A stretch of 64,000 bases of DNA, from assembly GCF_009671065.1 (NCBI RefSeq), contig NZ_CP046027.1, positions 2,418,001-2,482,000 on the forward strand, read 5' to 3'. The position numbers and the translations under genes were made by a program. Positions 34,057 to 42,757 of the stretch are shown here, piece by piece. The notes under the pieces are model-generated. The model had not been told where the DNA came from, ran no database searches, and saw only the letters and a list, made by a program, of their open reading frames with translations. Origin of the DNA: Neisseria brasiliensis. Its GTDB lineage: Bacteria; Pseudomonadota; Gammaproteobacteria; Burkholderiales; Neisseriaceae. Position 1 is the first letter of the stretch. Each line of letters starts with the position of its first letter.

Positions 34057-35343
34057 ATGAGCGCAATCGTTGATATTTTTGCCCGCGAAATCTTGGACTC
34101 ACGCGGTAATCCTACCGTTGAGTGTGATGTGTTGTTGGAATCAGGCGTAATGGGTCGTGCTGCCGTGCCAAGTGGTGCGTCAACCGGCCAAAAAGAAGCA
34201 CTGGAATTGCGTGACGGCGATAAAAGCCGTTATTTGGGCAAAGGTGTGTTGACTGCGGTTGAGCATGTCAATAACGAAATCGCCCAAGCTTTGATTGGTG
34301 TGGATGCCAGCGAGCAATCTTACATCGACCAAATCATGTTGGAATTAGACGGCACCGACAACAAAGGCCGTTTGGGTGCAAATGCGACTTTGGCCGTGTC
34401 TATGGCGGTTGCCCGCGCTGCGGCTGAAGATGCAGGCTTGCCACTGTACCGTTACTTGGGCGGTGCCGGTCCGATGGCTTTGCCAGTACCGATGATGAAC
34501 GTCATCAACGGCGGCGAACACGCCAACAATAGCTTGAATATTCAAGAATTCATGATTATGCCGGTGGGCGCGAAATCATTCCGTGAAGCTTTGCGTTGCG
34601 GTGCGGAAATTTTCCACGCGCTGAAAAAATTGTGCGACAGCAAAGGCTTCCCGACTACCGTCGGTGACGAAGGCGGTTTTGCCCCTAACCTGAACAGCCA
34701 CGAAGAAGCACTGCAATTGATGGTAGAAGCTACCGAAGCCGCAGGCTACAAAGCCGGTGAAGATGTATTGTTTGCCTTGGATTGCGCATCAAGCGAATTC
34801 TACAAAGACGGCCAATACCACTTGGAAGCCGAAGGCAAAGCCTACAGCAGCGAAGAATTTGCTAACTACTTGGCTGACTTGGTGGCCAAATACCCAATCA
34901 TCTCTATCGAAGACGGTATGGATGAAAACGACTGGGACGGCTGGAGACTACTCACCGACAAATTGGGCGGTAAAGTACAATTGGTCGGCGACGATTTGTT
35001 CGTGACCAATCCGAAAATCTTGGCCGAAGGCATTGAAAAAGGCGTGGCCAACGCATTGTTGGTGAAAGTAAACCAAATCGGTACTTTGAGTGAAACCTTG
35101 CAAGCCGTTGATTTGGCCAAACGCAACCGTTACGCCAGCGTGATGAGCCACCGCTCGGGCGAAACCGAAGACAGCACCATTGCCGACTTGGCCGTGGCAA
35201 CCAACTGCATGCAGATCAAAACCGGTTCATTGAGCCGCTCTGACCGCATGGCGAAATACAACCAATTGCTGCGTATTGAAGAAGAATTGGCCGAAGCCGC
35301 TTACTACCCGGGCAAAGCCGCCTTCTACCAATTGGGCAAATAA
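34057..35343 (+). CDS. eno: Enolase
   Basis: Enolase interconverts 2-phosphoglycerate and phosphoenolpyruvate and also serves in the RNA degradosome of some bacteria. The 428-residue protein has DSRGNPTVECDV, GGEHANNSLNIQEFMI, the metal-binding SIEDGMDENDWDGW and the catalytic VKVNQIGTLSET. ATGs lie at 34051 and 34057; GGAGA ends directly before 34051, so the second ATG has the right spacing. It is followed by ftsB 18 nt later. Confidence 0.98.
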   Translation: MSAIVDIFAREILDSRGNPTVECDVLLESGVMGRAAVPSGASTGQKEALELRDGDKSRYLGKGVLTAVEHVNNEIAQALIGVDASEQSYIDQIMLELDGTDNKGRLGANATLAVSMAVARAAAEDAGLPLYRYLGGAGPMALPVPMMNVINGGEHANNSLNIQEFMIMPVGAKSFREALRCGAEIFHALKKLCDSKGFPTTVGDEGGFAPNLNSHEEALQLMVEATEAAGYKAGEDVLFALDCASSEFYKDGQYHLEAEGKAYSSEEFANYLADLVAKYPIISIEDGMDENDWDGWRLLTDKLGGKVQLVGDDLFVTNPKILAEGIEKGVANALLVKVNQIGTLSETLQAVDLAKRNRYASVMSHRSGETEDSTIADLAVATNCMQIKTGSLSRSDRMAKYNQLLRIEEELAEAAYYPGKAAFYQLGK

Positions 35344-35361
35344 GAATAGGAAGTATGTTGC

Positions 35362-35640
35362 ATGAAGTGGGTGACCATCGTTTTATCCATCGCACTGGTA
35401 TGGTTTCAGTATAGCCTGTGGTTCGGTAAGGGCAGCTGGGGGCATGCGGATGAGTTGAAGGAACAGCTTGCAGTGCAGGAAGAAAAAAACCAAACGCTCA
35501 CTTTGCGCAATAATTTCTTAGCGGCGGAAGTGGACGATTTGGCCAACGGCCAAGAAGCCATTTCCGAAATTGCCCGCGTGGAATTGGGCTATGTGCAAGA
35601 TGGTGAAACTTATTACCGTTTTATCGAGCGCAGCCGTTAA
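35362..35640 (+). CDS. ftsB: Cell division protein FtsB
   Basis: FtsB is a small bitopic protein that links FtsL and FtsQ in the divisome. The 92-residue product has one membrane segment (residues 4-19), then a coiled coil (LKEQLAVQEEKNQTLTLRNN) and the family motif ARVELGYVQDGETYYRF. The eno-ftsB pairing is common in beta- and gammaproteobacteria. AGGAAG lies upstream of the ATG. Confidence 0.94.
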   Translation: MKWVTIVLSIALVWFQYSLWFGKGSWGHADELKEQLAVQEEKNQTLTLRNNFLAAEVDDLANGQEAISEIARVELGYVQDGETYYRFIERSR

Positions 35641-35660
35641 GAAATTTATTTTCTCAATTA

Positions 35661-35688
35661 AAGGCCGTCTGAATATTCAGACGGCCTT
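35661..35688 (+). terminator. Hairpin after eno-ftsB
   Basis: AAGGCCGTCTGAAT is a perfect palindromic pair with its complement, 20 nt after the ftsB stop. Confidence 0.65.
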
Positions 35689-35776
35689 CGTCTTTTTGAA
35701 TAATTCATTTATAAAACGAATAAATATTTTCTATTAATATCATATCGTTTTCTCCATGCTTTTACAGTTTGCTTGG

Positions 35777-35805
35777 TTTGATATAAATCAAATCAGGCAT
35801 ATAAT
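35777..35805 (+). promoter_or_regulatory. Predicted promoter of the cydDC operon
   Basis: TTTGAT, a 17-bp spacer and TATAAT lie about 75 nt upstream of cydD. It overlaps the FNR-type site. Confidence 0.5.
35778..35791. promoter_or_regulatory. FNR/ANR-type binding site upstream of cydD
   Basis: TTGATATAAATCAA matches the FNR consensus TTGAT-N4-ATCAA exactly. A TATAAT at 35800-35805 with TTTGAT at 35777-35782 as the -35 (17-bp spacer) would place the site over the -35, a position more usual for repression than activation; other start points are possible. Confidence 0.65.
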
Positions 35806-35879
35806 GGCATAATTCTTTCGGCTTATCCTTGGCTAAACTTTAGTGATCGATGGCCGTTGTTTTCAACTCGGGAATTTTT

Positions 35880-37577
35880 ATGCCGCGAATGCGTTCCGAC
35901 AATCTGCTGCGCAGCCTGCTTATGCCTTACCGCCGCCGCTTGTGGCTGCCGGTGGTTTTGGCATGCGTATCGGTGGCTTTGCTGATTGTGCAAAGCGCAT
36001 TATTGGCGCACTTGTTTGCCGATTGGCTCAATGCCGTGGTGGCGGGTGCAGCGGTTAACCGTGATGTGTTGGTGCGTATTTTGCCGTGGCTGATGGCTTG
36101 TTTGCTGCTGCGGCCATTGTTGAATTTAGGCAAAGAGAGGTTGCTGCAAAACATCAGTTTGGATGCGCGCAGCAGCTTGCGGGCAAAATTATTAGATGCG
36201 CTGGCGACGCTAGGGCCGGCACGGCATCGCTACGGCAATGACGGCGCATTGAGCACGCAGGTGTTAGAGCAGGTCGATGCGCTCGATGGCTACATCAGCC
36301 GCTTTTATGTGCAAAGTCTGGTGGCAGTGATCACGCCATTGGCGATTGTGGCGGCGGTATTTTTTCACAGCAAATTGGCGGCCGGGCTTTTACTGCTCAC
36401 CGCGCCGCTGGTGCCGCTGTTTATGATTTTGGTCGGCAGCATGGCGGCGGATAAAAACCGTGAACAGTTGGATGTATTGGCGCAATTTGGCGGGCGTTTT
36501 TTGGATTTGGTGCGCGGTATGCCGACACTCAGGCGTTTGCGAGCGACGGATTGGGCACAAAAGCAGGTGGCGCAATCGGCTTCGCGCTATCAGCGTAAAA
36601 CTATGGGCGTGTTGGCATTGGCGTTTTTATCGGGCGCAGTATTGGAATTGTTTGCTTCGCTGGCGATTGCGCTGGTGGCGGTGTATCTCGGCTTGGGGCT
36701 GATCGGCGTGTTGCCGTGGGCGCAAGGTGTGGTGCCGGTGCCGTATGAAAGTGCATTATTTATTTTGTTGTTGGCGCCGGAATTTTATCTGCCTTTGCGC
36801 CAACTGGGCAGCGATTACCATGCCAAAGCGCAAGCACAAGCCGCGGCGGAAGCCTTGCAACCTTTATTGGCACACGCCGAGACAAATGATTTTTCAGACG
36901 GCCTATCAAATGACATTACTGCCCATCATGCGCCGCAAATTTTGTTGAACAAGGTCAGCATAAGCGATGGCGAACGGCAACGCTTGGCCGAATTTTCGCT
37001 GCATATTCCGTCTGCCACGCGTATCGGCATTGGTGGCGAAAGTGGCATCGGGAAATCGAGTTTGTTGCAAGCCTTGCTTGGTTTTGCGGATTATCAGGGT
37101 GAGATTTTGGTTAATGGCAAAAACCATCGCGACCACATTGCCCAACTGCGGCAGCAAACCGCTTATCTGGCACAATCGGCGACGTTGATGCGCGGCAGTA
37201 TCCGCCATAATTTGCGCTTGGCTAAGTCTGATGCCGATGAATTAGAGATGCAGCATGTTTTGAAGCAAGCCGGCCTGTGGGACGTGGTTGCCCGATTGCC
37301 GCAAGCTTTGGATACGCCGCTGGGTGAGCGCGGACGTGGTTTGTCGGGCGGGCAGCAGCAGCGGCTTTCGTTGGCGCAATTATTGCTGCGCGATTGCGGC
37401 TTGTGGCTGCTGGACGAACCTTGCGCCCATTTGGACGCGCAAACTGCCGCTGAAATTTATGCCTTGCTTGACACACTTAGCCGCGGCAAGACTGTGCTGC
37501 TGGTAAGCCATGATTGGCAGGAAATCGACTGGTTGGATCAAACGGTGATTTTGGAGGCGCAGCATGGAAAAGCATAA
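35880..37577 (+). CDS. cydD: Heterodimeric ABC exporter subunit CydD
   Basis: CydD pairs with CydC to export glutathione and cysteine and bind heme, needed for cytochrome bd assembly. The product is 565 residues from 35880 (RBS GGGA, 6-nt spacing); an ATG at 35850 would add ten. Six membrane segments occupy residues about 15-300. The nucleotide-binding domain has Walker A GGESGIGKSS, signature LSGGQQQRLSL and Walker B LWLLDEPCAHLD. The linker between domains contains a translated uptake sequence (FSDGLSN). The next gene overlaps by 14 nt. Order with cydC and proximity to cydABX make the assignment firm. Confidence 0.93.
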   Translation: MPRMRSDNLLRSLLMPYRRRLWLPVVLACVSVALLIVQSALLAHLFADWLNAVVAGAAVNRDVLVRILPWLMACLLLRPLLNLGKERLLQNISLDARSSLRAKLLDALATLGPARHRYGNDGALSTQVLEQVDALDGYISRFYVQSLVAVITPLAIVAAVFFHSKLAAGLLLLTAPLVPLFMILVGSMAADKNREQLDVLAQFGGRFLDLVRGMPTLRRLRATDWAQKQVAQSASRYQRKTMGVLALAFLSGAVLELFASLAIALVAVYLGLGLIGVLPWAQGVVPVPYESALFILLLAPEFYLPLRQLGSDYHAKAQAQAAAEALQPLLAHAETNDFSDGLSNDITAHHAPQILLNKVSISDGERQRLAEFSLHIPSATRIGIGGESGIGKSSLLQALLGFADYQGEILVNGKNHRDHIAQLRQQTAYLAQSATLMRGSIRHNLRLAKSDADELEMQHVLKQAGLWDVVARLPQALDTPLGERGRGLSGGQQQRLSLAQLLLRDCGLWLLDEPCAHLDAQTAAEIYALLDTLSRGKTVLLVSHDWQEIDWLDQTVILEAQHGKA

Positions 37578-39198
37578 ATTCCGTTTGCACGAATTGTGGC
37601 GGTCGCAAGCCGAAAAATGGTTGCTGGCATGGGCTTTGGGCGCGGCAACTTTATTGGCAACCGTTGCCTTGCTGGCGGTTTCTGGCTGGTTTATCAGCGC
37701 GGCGGCGGCGGCCGGTTTGGCTGCGATGGCAACGGCTTACACCTTCGACTATTTCCGCCCCGGCGCCATTATCCGCGCTTTGGCAATTATCCGCACTGCC
37801 GGCCGTTACGGTGAACGCTTGGCTTCGCACAATGCCGTGTTGGCGCTGCTGCGCGATTTGCGTATCTGCCTGTTTGCAAACTTGACCCACGCTTGGGATA
37901 AGGCCAATGTTTCGGCGCAAATCATGCACCGGCTGACCGGCGACATTGATTTGCTCGACAATCTGCCGCTGCGCTTTTTCATGCCGTGGTTGTGGGCTTT
38001 GCTGCTTCAGACGGCCTTTTTATTGTGGCTGGCTTTTGTCGCGCCAAGTTTGGCGATTGCGGTTGCTTTGCCTTTGTTGCTGGCCGGAATCGTGTTGCCT
38101 GCCTTGGCTGCCGTTCACGGCAAAAAGCTGGCGCGCGAAGATGCCGACCAAGCCGAAGCCCGCCGTACTTTGCTGCTCGAGCCTTTGCAGATGCTGACAT
38201 CGCTGCTGCTGTGGCGGTGCTGGGCGGATTGCCGCCGCGAGTTTATCGCCGCCGATGAAGCCTACGGCCAATTGAAGCGCCGCCAACAAGCTTTGGCTTC
38301 ATTGTATGGCTGGTTGCAACAATGTTTGCTGGCGGTGGTGGTTGGGCTGATGATTTGGCAGGCCTTGCCCTTATTGCAAGCGCAGGATTTGAGCGTGCCG
38401 GTATTGCTGGCGATGGTGTTGGCGGTGTTCGGCTTGAACGAAGTATTATCGCCTCTGACGGCGCAATTTATGGCTTACGGTTTTGCCGCCGCCGCCCGCG
38501 ACCGCTTGAACGAATTAACCATGCCGTCTGAAACGGTTTTCGACATTCAAAATCACGATCTTCAGACGGCCTTGAATGATATTAGCCACATTAGCGTTCA
38601 AAATCTTTACGCCCGATACACCGGTGCATTAAACGGCGCGGAAAAGGTTTCTTTTACGCTGACAACAGGCGAAGCGCTGATTATCCGCGGCAAATCCGGC
38701 TGCGGTAAATCGACTTTGCTGGACGTGTTGGCTGGAGAGTTGGCGGCGCAATCAGGCCGTCTGAACATGAGCGGGCGGGAATACGATTTTGCGGCGGTGA
38801 ACTATTTGGCGCAGCAAGTCGATATTTTCGATATGAGCCTGGCCGACAACCTGCGCTTGGGCGATGACAAAATCAGCGATGAAGACTTATGGCGCGTGTT
38901 GGCACAAGTGGCGCTGGCCGATTGGGCAAGGGCGCAGCCGCAGGGTTTGCAAACGCCTTTGGGCGAATACGGCGCGGCGGTGTCAGGCGGGCAGGCGAGA
39001 CGAATTGCCTTGGCGCGTTTGCTGCTGCGGCCAAAACCTGTTTTGCTGTTGGACGAGCCGTTTGCCGGATTAGACGAAGCCACACGCGGGCAGATTTGGC
39101 AGACGTTGCGTGAAGCGCAAGCCGATGGCTTTTTGATTGCCGCCAGCCATCATTTGCCCAAGGATTCGGATGACCAGATTTTAGAGATAAATAGCTAA
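37564..39198 (+). CDS. cydC: Heterodimeric ABC exporter subunit CydC
   Basis: This 544-residue partner of CydD has six membrane segments followed by a nucleotide-binding domain. That domain has Walker A GKSGCGKST, signature VSGGQARRIAL and Walker B PVLLLDEPFAGLD. It starts inside the end of cydD, so the two proteins are made together. An uptake-sequence pair (38521-38532 and 38561-38572) encodes the linker between the membrane and nucleotide-binding domains (MPSETVFD...LQTALND). CydC has a consensus signature and Walker motifs, so ATP hydrolysis at this site is expected. Confidence 0.93.
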   Translation: MEKHKFRLHELWRSQAEKWLLAWALGAATLLATVALLAVSGWFISAAAAAGLAAMATAYTFDYFRPGAIIRALAIIRTAGRYGERLASHNAVLALLRDLRICLFANLTHAWDKANVSAQIMHRLTGDIDLLDNLPLRFFMPWLWALLLQTAFLLWLAFVAPSLAIAVALPLLLAGIVLPALAAVHGKKLAREDADQAEARRTLLLEPLQMLTSLLLWRCWADCRREFIAADEAYGQLKRRQQALASLYGWLQQCLLAVVVGLMIWQALPLLQAQDLSVPVLLAMVLAVFGLNEVLSPLTAQFMAYGFAAAARDRLNELTMPSETVFDIQNHDLQTALNDISHISVQNLYARYTGALNGAEKVSFTLTTGEALIIRGKSGCGKSTLLDVLAGELAAQSGRLNMSGREYDFAAVNYLAQQVDIFDMSLADNLRLGDDKISDEDLWRVLAQVALADWARAQPQGLQTPLGEYGAAVSGGQARRIALARLLLRPKPVLLLDEPFAGLDEATRGQIWQTLREAQADGFLIAASHHLPKDSDDQILEINS

Positions 39199-39204
39199 TC
39201 ATTG

Positions 39205-39237
39205 TTTAGACGGCCTCAATGACAAGGCCGTCTGAAA
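39205..39237 (+). terminator. Hairpin between cydC and cydA
   Basis: TTTAGACGGCCT and AGGCCGTCTGAAA enclose 8 nt; one half is degenerate. It suggests cydAB has its own promoter, though none is obvious at 39240-39310. Confidence 0.5.
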
Positions 39238-39326
39238 CCAAAATTAGAAAAACAGATGATTAATGAATACGTTACCCACACATTTTCTTGATGATTAACA
39301 CCGCATATTTATAAGGAGTATTTCGT

Positions 39327-40868
39327 ATGGATGTGATTGAGCTCTCGCGGCTACAATTTGCTGTAACGGCGTTATATCACTTTCTCTTCGTGCCGCTCAC
39401 ACTGGGCTTATCGTGGATTTTGGTGATTATGGAAGCCGTGTATGTGATGACGGGCAAGGTGATTTACCGCGACATGACCCAGTTTTGGGGCAAGTTGTTT
39501 GGCATTAACTTTGCCCTAGGTGTCACCACCGGCATTACCATGGAATTTCAGTTTGGCACCAACTGGTCGTATTATTCGCACTATGTCGGCGATATTTTCG
39601 GCGCGCCGTTGGCTTTGGAAGGCTTGATGGCGTTCTTTATGGAAGCAACGTTGGTCGGCCTGTTTTTCTTCGGCTGGCAACGCATGACCCGCCGCCAGCA
39701 TTTGTTGGTGACCATGTTTATGGCGCTGGGCACCAATCTTTCCGCTTTGTGGATTTTGGTGGCCAATGGTTGGATGCAGAATCCCGTCGGCGCGGTATTC
39801 AATCTGGAAACCATGCGCATGGAGATGACCAGCTTTGTCGATGTGTTTTTCAATCCGGAAGCGCAAAACAAATTCGTGCATACGGTATCGGCAGGTTATG
39901 TCACCGGCTCGATGTTTGTGCTGTCGGTGTCAAGCTGGTATCTGCTGCGTAAGAAAGACATTGAGTTTGCCAAGAAGAGCTTCCGCATCGCGGCGGCATT
40001 CGGCATGGCATCGATTTTGTCGGTTATCGTGTTGGGCGACGAATCGGGCTACAGCATCGGCCATGCGCAGAAAACCAAGATGGCGGCATTGGAAGCGATG
40101 TGGGAAACCGAGCCAGCACCGGCGTCGTTTAACCTGATTGCTATTCCTAATGAGCAAGAAATGAAAAACGATTTTGCCGTGCATATCCCTTATGTGATGG
40201 GCATCATCGGCACGCGTTCGCTGGATAAGGAAATTCCGGGCATTAAAGACATCGTGGCGGAAAACCGCCAGCGCATCGAATCGGGGCAGCAAGCCGTGAC
40301 CGCATTGGAAACGCTGCGTCAAAACCGCGATGATGCCGCCGCGCGTGATGTGTTTGAGCAGCACCAAGACAATCTCGGCTTCGGTTTGCTGTTGAAGCAA
40401 TACACCGACAATGTGGCCGCCGCCACGCCGGAAATGAAAGACCAAGCCGCGCGTGAGACCATTCCGAAAGTGGTGCCGCTGTTTTGGAGCTTCCGCGTGA
40501 TGGTGTTCAGCGGCGTGGTGATGCTGCTGGTATTCGGCTTGAGCTTCTGGCATTCGGTGAAAAACACGTTTGCCCACAAAAAATGGCTGCTGCGCTTGGC
40601 GGTGATTTCGCTGCCGCTGCCGTGGATTGCGATTGAAGCGGGCTGGCTGTTGGCCGAATACGGCCGCCAACCGTGGACGATTTACGGTGTGCTGCCGACG
40701 CATTTGTCGGCATCGTCATTATCGGTGACATCGCTGTATGGTTCGCTGGCGGGCTTTATCGCGTTTTACACCGTATTGCTGGTGGTGGAAGTGTATTTGA
40801 TGCGCAAATACATCAGCCAAGGGCCGGGTTCGCTCGGCACAGGCCGCTACGACAATGAAGCGCATTAA
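39327..40868 (+). CDS. cydA: Cytochrome bd ubiquinol oxidase subunit I
   Basis: CydA carries hemes b558, b595 and d and the quinol site of the high-affinity terminal oxidase. The 513-residue length indicates the long Q-loop form, as in E. coli. The N-terminal LQFAVTALYHFLFVPLTLGLS includes the conserved heme His; GFRV-like quinol-loop features are replaced by the local KVVPLFWSFRVMVFSGV; and GRQPWTIYGVLPTHLSAS is the family C-terminal motif. An AAGGAG RBS lies before the ATG. cydB follows after 11 nt. Confidence 0.97.
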   Translation: MDVIELSRLQFAVTALYHFLFVPLTLGLSWILVIMEAVYVMTGKVIYRDMTQFWGKLFGINFALGVTTGITMEFQFGTNWSYYSHYVGDIFGAPLALEGLMAFFMEATLVGLFFFGWQRMTRRQHLLVTMFMALGTNLSALWILVANGWMQNPVGAVFNLETMRMEMTSFVDVFFNPEAQNKFVHTVSAGYVTGSMFVLSVSSWYLLRKKDIEFAKKSFRIAAAFGMASILSVIVLGDESGYSIGHAQKTKMAALEAMWETEPAPASFNLIAIPNEQEMKNDFAVHIPYVMGIIGTRSLDKEIPGIKDIVAENRQRIESGQQAVTALETLRQNRDDAAARDVFEQHQDNLGFGLLLKQYTDNVAAATPEMKDQAARETIPKVVPLFWSFRVMVFSGVVMLLVFGLSFWHSVKNTFAHKKWLLRLAVISLPLPWIAIEAGWLLAEYGRQPWTIYGVLPTHLSASSLSVTSLYGSLAGFIAFYTVLLVVEVYLMRKYISQGPGSLGTGRYDNEAH

Positions 40869-40879
40869 GGAGACAGAGA

Positions 40880-42037
40880 ATGGATATTGTCAATTTCTTT
40901 GATTACGCCAGCCTGAAATTTGTTTGGTGGCTCTTGATTGGTTTTCTGATTGCCGGTTTTGCCGTGATGGACGGCCACGACATGGGCATCTGCACGCTGC
41001 TGCCGTTTGTCGCCAAAACCGATGAAGAACGCCGCGTGGTGGTGAACACCATCGGTGCAACATGGGAAGGTAACCAAACATGGCTGATTACCGGCGCGGG
41101 CGCGATTTTTGCCGCGTGGCCGATTATTTACGCCACCGCGTTTTCCGGTTTCTACTGGGCGATGCTGGCGGTGTTGTGGGCGATGTTTTTCCGGCCGGTC
41201 GGCTTCAAATACCGCAGCTTGGTGAAAAATCCGACATGGCGCAAAACATGGGACTGGGGCTTGTTTGTCGGCTCGTTTGTTCCGGCTTTGTTGTTCGGCG
41301 TGGCGTTGGGCAACGTGATTCAGGGTGTGCCGTTTCACTTTGACGACACCATGCGCTCGTTTTACACCGGCTCGTTTTGGGCATTGCTGAACCCGTTTGC
41401 CTTATTGTGCGGCTTGGTGTCTGTGGCGATGCTGGTGTTGCACGGCGCGATTTTCCTGATGAACAAAACCGAAGGCGTGGTTTATCAGCGCACGCGCAAA
41501 GTGTTGCTGCCTGCTTTAATCGCTACACTATTATTATTCAGCATCGGCGGCTGGTGGGTGGCCACGGGTGTGGAGGGCTATGTTGTGACTGCCGGCACAC
41601 TCAGCCCCGATACGCTGCCAAACCCTTTGGGTAAAGAAGTGACCCAACAAACCGGCGCTTGGCTCAATAATTATCAGCAATATCCGCTGACCATGCTGGT
41701 GCCGCTGATTGCCTACGCCGGATTCATCATCGGCACATTGCTGGCACGCATGGATAAAATGGGTGCGGCGTTTTTCTTCTCCGCCTTGGGTGTGATTGGT
41801 GTCATCGGCACATTCGGCGTGTCGCTGTTCCCATTCATCATGCCGAGCAGCAGCGATTTACGCTCGAGCTTGACCGTATGGGATGCGACTTCCAGCCACC
41901 TGACTTTGGTGGTGATGCTGTTTTCTACCGCAATCATGATGCCGATTATCTTGGCCTACACATCGTGGGCGTATAAGGTAATGAGCGGCAAAGTGACGGT
42001 GGAAGACATCCGCGAAAACGATCACAGCGCGTATTAA
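40880..42037 (+). CDS. cydB: Cytochrome bd ubiquinol oxidase subunit II
   Basis: CydB is the 385-residue partner of CydA with about eight membrane segments. Family blocks are LKFVWWLLIGFLIAGFAVMDGHDMG, TIGATWEGNQTWLI and TSSHLTLVVMLFSTAIMMPIILAYTSWAY. GGAGAC lies upstream. It is co-transcribed with cydA and probably cydX. Confidence 0.97.
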   Translation: MDIVNFFDYASLKFVWWLLIGFLIAGFAVMDGHDMGICTLLPFVAKTDEERRVVVNTIGATWEGNQTWLITGAGAIFAAWPIIYATAFSGFYWAMLAVLWAMFFRPVGFKYRSLVKNPTWRKTWDWGLFVGSFVPALLFGVALGNVIQGVPFHFDDTMRSFYTGSFWALLNPFALLCGLVSVAMLVLHGAIFLMNKTEGVVYQRTRKVLLPALIATLLLFSIGGWWVATGVEGYVVTAGTLSPDTLPNPLGKEVTQQTGAWLNNYQQYPLTMLVPLIAYAGFIIGTLLARMDKMGAAFFFSALGVIGVIGTFGVSLFPFIMPSSSDLRSSLTVWDATSSHLTLVVMLFSTAIMMPIILAYTSWAYKVMSGKVTVEDIRENDHSAY

Positions 42038-42094
42038 CACGATTCAGACGGCATATTGATTTTGAGGCCGTCTGAAAGAAGAAAGGAACCAACA

Positions 42095-42220
42095 ATGTGG
42101 TATTTTGCATGGATTTTGGGCTTGGGCTTTGCCGTGTTGCTCGCCATCATGAATGCAATGTGGGGCGAATTTGAGCAAGACCGCGATAAGCTGTTTGCCA
42201 AAGAAGATGAGGCCGTCTGA
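42095..42220 (+). CDS. cydX: Cytochrome bd accessory small subunit CydX
   Basis: This 41-residue single-pass protein, MWYFAWILGLGFAVLLAIMN followed by AMWGEFEQD, has the CydX/YbgT signature: Trp/Tyr-rich start, one membrane helix, and a conserved Glu after the helix. CydX stabilises the hemes of cytochrome bd. GAAAGGAACC is a strong RBS. The last four codons (EAV stop) are written by an uptake sequence, GAGGCCGTCTGA. It lies 57 nt after cydB. Confidence 0.9.
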   Translation: MWYFAWILGLGFAVLLAIMNAMWGEFEQDRDKLFAKEDEAV

Positions 42221-42251
42221 AAACGGGTTCATCCGTATCAACTAAGTTAGC

Positions 42252-42297
42252 AAAATGCCGTCTGAAATATGTTTTCATACGTTTCAGACGGCATTTT
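42252..42297 (+). terminator. Hairpin after cydABX
   Basis: AAAATGCCGTCTGAAA pairs with its complement over a 14-nt loop and is followed by TTTTC. Confidence 0.7.
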
Positions 42298-42343
42298 CTT
42301 TATCGCTTATAATGAGGCTGTCTGAAAGAAAATCCTGCTTAAA

Positions 42344-42682
42344 ATGAACACCTATCCCTTAGCCCAAACGCTCGAAATCATCGCCAACGCCCCAGAAGCT
42401 TTGTTGTATCTTTCTGCCACAAATTGCGGCGTGTGCCATGCGATAAAACCGCGCGTGCAGACTTTGGCGGAAAAGCATGCGCTGACGGCTTTGGAAATCA
42501 ATTTGAGCGAGCAAACCGAAGCAGCAGCCGTGTTTGAAGTGTTAACCATTCCGGCGGTGTTGCTGTATGCGCATGGTAAGGAATACCACCGCCAAGCAAG
42601 ATTTATCGATTTGCAAGCGTTTGAACAGCAAATTAAGCAGCCGCCACTTGAGCATACGGATTATGCGGAAATCTTTAAATAG
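42344..42682 (+). CDS. Thioredoxin-fold protein with CxxC motif
   Basis: The 112-residue product has the pattern of a short thioredoxin: the redox site ATNCGVCHAIKP (CGVC) near residue 27, and the cis-Pro in VLTIPAVLLYAHG. It has no signal peptide, so it should be cytoplasmic. Proteins of this type reduce disulfides; the partner is unknown. The gene lies between cydX and uvrC, 75 nt before the latter. Confidence 0.85.
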   Translation: MNTYPLAQTLEIIANAPEALLYLSATNCGVCHAIKPRVQTLAEKHALTALEINLSEQTEAAAVFEVLTIPAVLLYAHGKEYHRQARFIDLQAFEQQIKQPPLEHTDYAEIFK

Positions 42683-42757
42683 GCTGTCTGAAAAAAACTG
42701 CCAGATTGAAAACCGCCGTTCCATCCCTATCTTTATCATCTATCAAACCCTTACCCG

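Noticed and set aside
39240..39310. FNR site upstream of cydA (TTGATGATTAA)
   Set aside because: The half-sites lack the 4-nt spacing, so it does not match the consensus.
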